Shown here: in pieces, positions 14,094 through 15,962 of the stretch
Numbering within the stretch: the stretch's first letter is position 1
How the letters are laid out: the number at the start of each line of letters is the position of its first letter
Origin: Galactobacter sp.
Lineage (GTDB): Bacteria; Actinomycetota; Actinomycetes; Actinomycetales; Micrococcaceae
Assembly: GCF_022712295.1 (NCBI RefSeq)
Contig: NZ_JALAGT010000142.1
Span: forward strand, 1-15,962
DNA: 15,962 bases
Reading direction: 5' to 3'
The notes under the pieces: model-generated
The model's input: only the letters and a program-made list of their open reading frames with translations
What the model was told of the DNA's origin: nothing
Database searches by the model: none
Program-made: the position numbers and the translations under genes

Positions 14094-14819
14094 TCACTCC
14101 CCCACGCTCACCAGCCCCGATTCGTAGGCCTCCACCACCACCTGGGTCCTGTCCCGCAGGCCCAGCTTGTTCAGGATCCGTGAAACGTGCGTCTTCACGG
14201 TCTGTTCGGACAGGAACAAGCGGGAGGCGATCTCCGCATTGGTTTCCCCGGTCGCGACCTGTCGCATGACGTCCAGTTCACGATCGGTGAGCGCATTCAG
14301 GGTGGAGGAGAGCTTCTTGGGCGCGGGGCGGGTTGCATAGTCTTCGATGAGCTTGCGGGTGATGGACGGGGACAGCAGCGCCTCGCCCGTGGCCACGACC
14401 CTGACCGCGGAGACCAGGTCCTCGGCCGTGGCATCCTTCAGCAGGAAACCGGAGGCGCCGGCGCGGAGGGCGGAGAAGACGTACTCGTCCGCATCGAACG
14501 TGGTGAGGATGATGATCCGGGGGCGGCGCTCCCCCGGCATCGCGAGGATCTCTCGCGTTGCATCCAGCCCGTTGAGTCGGGGCATACGGATGTCCATGAG
14601 CACAACGTCCGGGTCGGTGCGCTTCACCAACGCCATGGCCTCGGCCCCGTCGTCCGCACTGCCGACCACACTCACGTCCGATTGCGCATCCAGGAGGGCT
14701 CCAAAGCCCTGCCGGACCATCGCCTGGTCGTCCACGATGCACACCCGGATGGGCCGCTGGGAGGCAGACGAGTCCGAGTCCGGGTGGGCCGAGGAGTAGG
14801 GAGTTTCCGAGGACGACAT
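14094..14819 (-). CDS. NarL/LuxR-family two-component response regulator
   Basis: This 241-residue DNA-binding regulator has a receiver domain from about residue 23 (PIRVCIVDDQAMVRQGF). Asp30 and Asp31 form the acidic pair, Asp76 in VVLMDIRMP is the phosphoryl acceptor, Thr is in ILTTFD, and Lys in FLLKDA. A linker leads to a LuxR-type helix-turn-helix, LTDRELDVMRQVATGETNAE to LSEQTVKTHVSRILNKLGL. All catalytic residues are present. The start is uncertain: ATG 14819 is favoured because TATCAT (14832-14827) lies 7 bases upstream, suggesting a leaderless message. ATG 14852 and ATG 14930 are in frame upstream. No histidine kinase adjoins on either side within the window, so the partner must be encoded elsewhere. 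It is divergent from the DMT permease and upstream of the acyltransferase, both candidate targets by position only. Confidence 0.92.
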   Translation of the reverse strand: MSSSETPYSSAHPDSDSSASQRPIRVCIVDDQAMVRQGFGALLDAQSDVSVVGSADDGAEAMALVKRTDPDVVLMDIRMPRLNGLDATREILAMPGERRPRIIILTTFDADEYVFSALRAGASGFLLKDATAEDLVSAVRVVATGEALLSPSITRKLIEDYATRPAPKKLSSTLNALTDRELDVMRQVATGETNAEIASRLFLSEQTVKTHVSRILNKLGLRDRTQVVVEAYESGLVSVGE

Positions 14820-14977
14820 GCTCTCGATGATAGTCACGACCGAGGCGCTCATCCCGGACGAACTGCCTTTCCATGGCCCGTTCCTGCGAGGTTCACCCCA
14901 GAGGGTGACGTCGACGTCCGCGAGGTTCATCCTGGGGAGGGACGACCTTCAGTGGGCATCTCCGTAGCGTCGAAGCC
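14820..14977. promoter_or_regulatory. Repeat-rich divergent promoter region
   Basis: This 158-base gap separates the response regulator from the permease. TATCAT (14832-14827, minus) and TAGCGT (14965-14970, plus) each stand 7 bases before the respective ATG, a spacing typical of leaderless actinobacterial genes. Between them lie a direct repeat GCGAGGTTCA (14886-14895 and 14920-14929, 34-base period), the palindrome GACGTCGACGTC (14907-14918), and the inverted repeat TCACCC/GGGTGA (14893-14898, 14903-14908). These are candidate operators; the -35 elements are unclear. Confidence 0.5.
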
Positions 14978-15928
14978 ATGATCGTCACAGCATGTGTTCT
15001 CGCGGTGATCAGTGCTCTCGCACTGGCCGCAGGCACCCACCTCCAACACCGCGGCGTATCCGCTGCGATGGGTAAGACCTCAGCCGGCGGCACCGCGCCG
15101 TCCCTGCGTGCGTGCCTGCGTACACCCGTCTGGTTGTCCGGAACGGGGGCGGTGGTGGTCGCCACCCTCCTCAACGTTCTGGCGCTGGCCATGGCGCCGG
15201 TGGCGCTGGTGCAGCCGCTCGGCGTGCTCTCGCTCGTGGCAGCCGCCGTGATCTCCACCCGGACCTCCGGCCTGAGGGTCCGCGGTCCCCTGCTGGCCGG
15301 CATCCTGACGTGCGTGACGGGCGTGATCGTTTTCGTGAGCGGCTCCGCAACGGTGGCCCGCACGGCACCGCTGCCCGACGACGCGGCATGGGCCCTCGCA
15401 GGCCTGTTGGCCTGCGCCGCGCTCGCCGCTGGTGTGGTCCTCATGACCCGGGCCGGGCATCTGGTCAGGGTCGCCGGCTCCGGGGTGTTGTTCGGGCTCG
15501 TGGCCGTGAGCGTGCACGCAGTGGCACCGGTGCTCGGCCGGCGGTTCTTGGGACTCTCGAGCTCGGGAGCCGCTCCCGCTCCTGGGCTCACCGCCACGCT
15601 GGTGCTGGTCATCCTGCTCGCCATCGTGGCCGGGTTGGGCAGCTGGATGGTGCAGACCGCGTACGCCTCGGGGCCACCCGAGACGGTGCTGGCCGGGCTG
15701 ACCGTCCTTGACCCGATGATCGCCGTGGTGGTCGGTGCCGTGGTGCTGCACGAGTACACGCTCCCGGCCCCCGGGATCACGCTCATGCTGACGGCCTCCG
15801 CAACGGCTGCGGTGCTCGGGATCCTCACCGTGGTGCGGAACCACCCCGGGGTGCAGGGGACACAACGCAACGTTCCCCTGGCCGAGCACAGAACACATGA
15901 CGTCACCACCCAGATCGCGAGAGGATGA
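14978..15928 (+). CDS. DMT-superfamily permease (EamA/NIPA-like membrane protein)
   Basis: The 316-residue protein is almost wholly hydrophobic with about nine or ten membrane helices, in the pattern of drug/metabolite transporters. It opens MIVTACVLAVISALALAAGT followed by HLQHRGVSAAM. It contains the family stretch VALVQPLGVLSLVAAAVIS at the end of the first repeat, and VLDPMIAVVVGAVVLHEY in the second, mirroring each other as expected for duplicated halves. The last 30 or so residues are a polar cytoplasmic tail. The substrate cannot be read from sequence; many actinobacterial relatives are annotated only as DMT transporters. No Shine-Dalgarno precedes ATG 14978, but TAGCGT lies 7 bases upstream, so translation may be leaderless. 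The stop overlaps or closely precedes the next gene, suggesting an operon. Confidence 0.85.
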   Translation: MIVTACVLAVISALALAAGTHLQHRGVSAAMGKTSAGGTAPSLRACLRTPVWLSGTGAVVVATLLNVLALAMAPVALVQPLGVLSLVAAAVISTRTSGLRVRGPLLAGILTCVTGVIVFVSGSATVARTAPLPDDAAWALAGLLACAALAAGVVLMTRAGHLVRVAGSGVLFGLVAVSVHAVAPVLGRRFLGLSSSGAAPAPGLTATLVLVILLAIVAGLGSWMVQTAYASGPPETVLAGLTVLDPMIAVVVGAVVLHEYTLPAPGITLMLTASATAAVLGILTVVRNHPGVQGTQRNVPLAEHRTHDVTTQIARG

Positions 15929-15933
15929 GACCA

Positions 15934-15962
15934 GTGACTACGACAACCACGGCCCCCACCAC
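15934..15962 (+). CDS. Start of a further gene, cut by the window end
   Basis: GTG 15934 begins a Thr-rich N-terminus, MTTTTTAPT, with GAGAGG (15919-15924) 9 bases upstream. An in-frame ATG at 15925, overlapping the permease stop as ATGA, is an alternative start. Only nine codons are visible, so no function can be given. The tight spacing implies cotranscription with the permease. Confidence 0.5.

Overview
The window is the chromosomal replication-origin region of a G+C-rich actinobacterium, most likely a member of the Micrococcales near the Micrococcaceae. This rests on gene order (dnaA, oriC, dnaN, recF, a DciA/DUF721 gene, gyrB, gyrA, a DUF3566 membrane protein, tRNA-Ile, a DLW-39 micropeptide, tRNA-Ala), on DnaA boxes ending in TCCACA, and on GTG starts with TANNNT -10 elements. 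Genus cannot be fixed by reading alone. No gnd gene lies between dnaN and recF, unlike Streptomyces.

Layout. 1-1071: dnaA, missing its 5' end. 1072-1786: non-coding oriC with clustered DnaA boxes and a hairpin just before the dnaN ribosome-binding site. 1787-5024: dnaN, recF (with an unusually long acidic tail) and the dciA-like gene, recF and dciA overlapping by 8 bases. 5025-5303: a gyrB leader with a tandem 12-base repeat, an inverted repeat and a -10-like element. 5304-10865: gyrB, a short leader ORF, gyrA, and the DUF3566 gene, which overlaps gyrA by 4 bases. A strong hairpin ends this block. 10965-11447: tRNA-Ile with a recognisable promoter, a 39-residue DLW-39 gene not obvious at ordinary length cut-offs, tRNA-Ala, and a second strong hairpin.

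From about 11450 onward the region is accessory. It holds a frameshifted remnant of a sirohydrochlorin chelatase (CbiX/SirB-like), then, on the minus strand, a formate/nitrite transporter (FNT/NirC-like) that stops after three membrane segments and carries a Gln/His-rich repeat tail. Next are an intact acyltransferase-3 membrane protein, a NarL/LuxR-type response regulator with no kinase beside it and, divergently, a DMT-superfamily permease. The window ends in the first codons of one more gene.

How the genes work together: DnaA opens oriC, the DciA homologue is expected to help load the replicative helicase, DnaN clamps the polymerase, RecF acts at gaps, and GyrAB relieves supercoiling. The CbiX and FNT remnants could be the relics of a siroheme/nitrite locus. 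The core half is ordinary. The unexplained signals are the decayed pair at 11.5-12.5 kb, the nested hairpin ahead of the acyltransferase, and the repeat-rich divergent promoter region at 14.8-15.0 kb. I found no CRISPR array, insertion sequence or clearly new multi-gene system.
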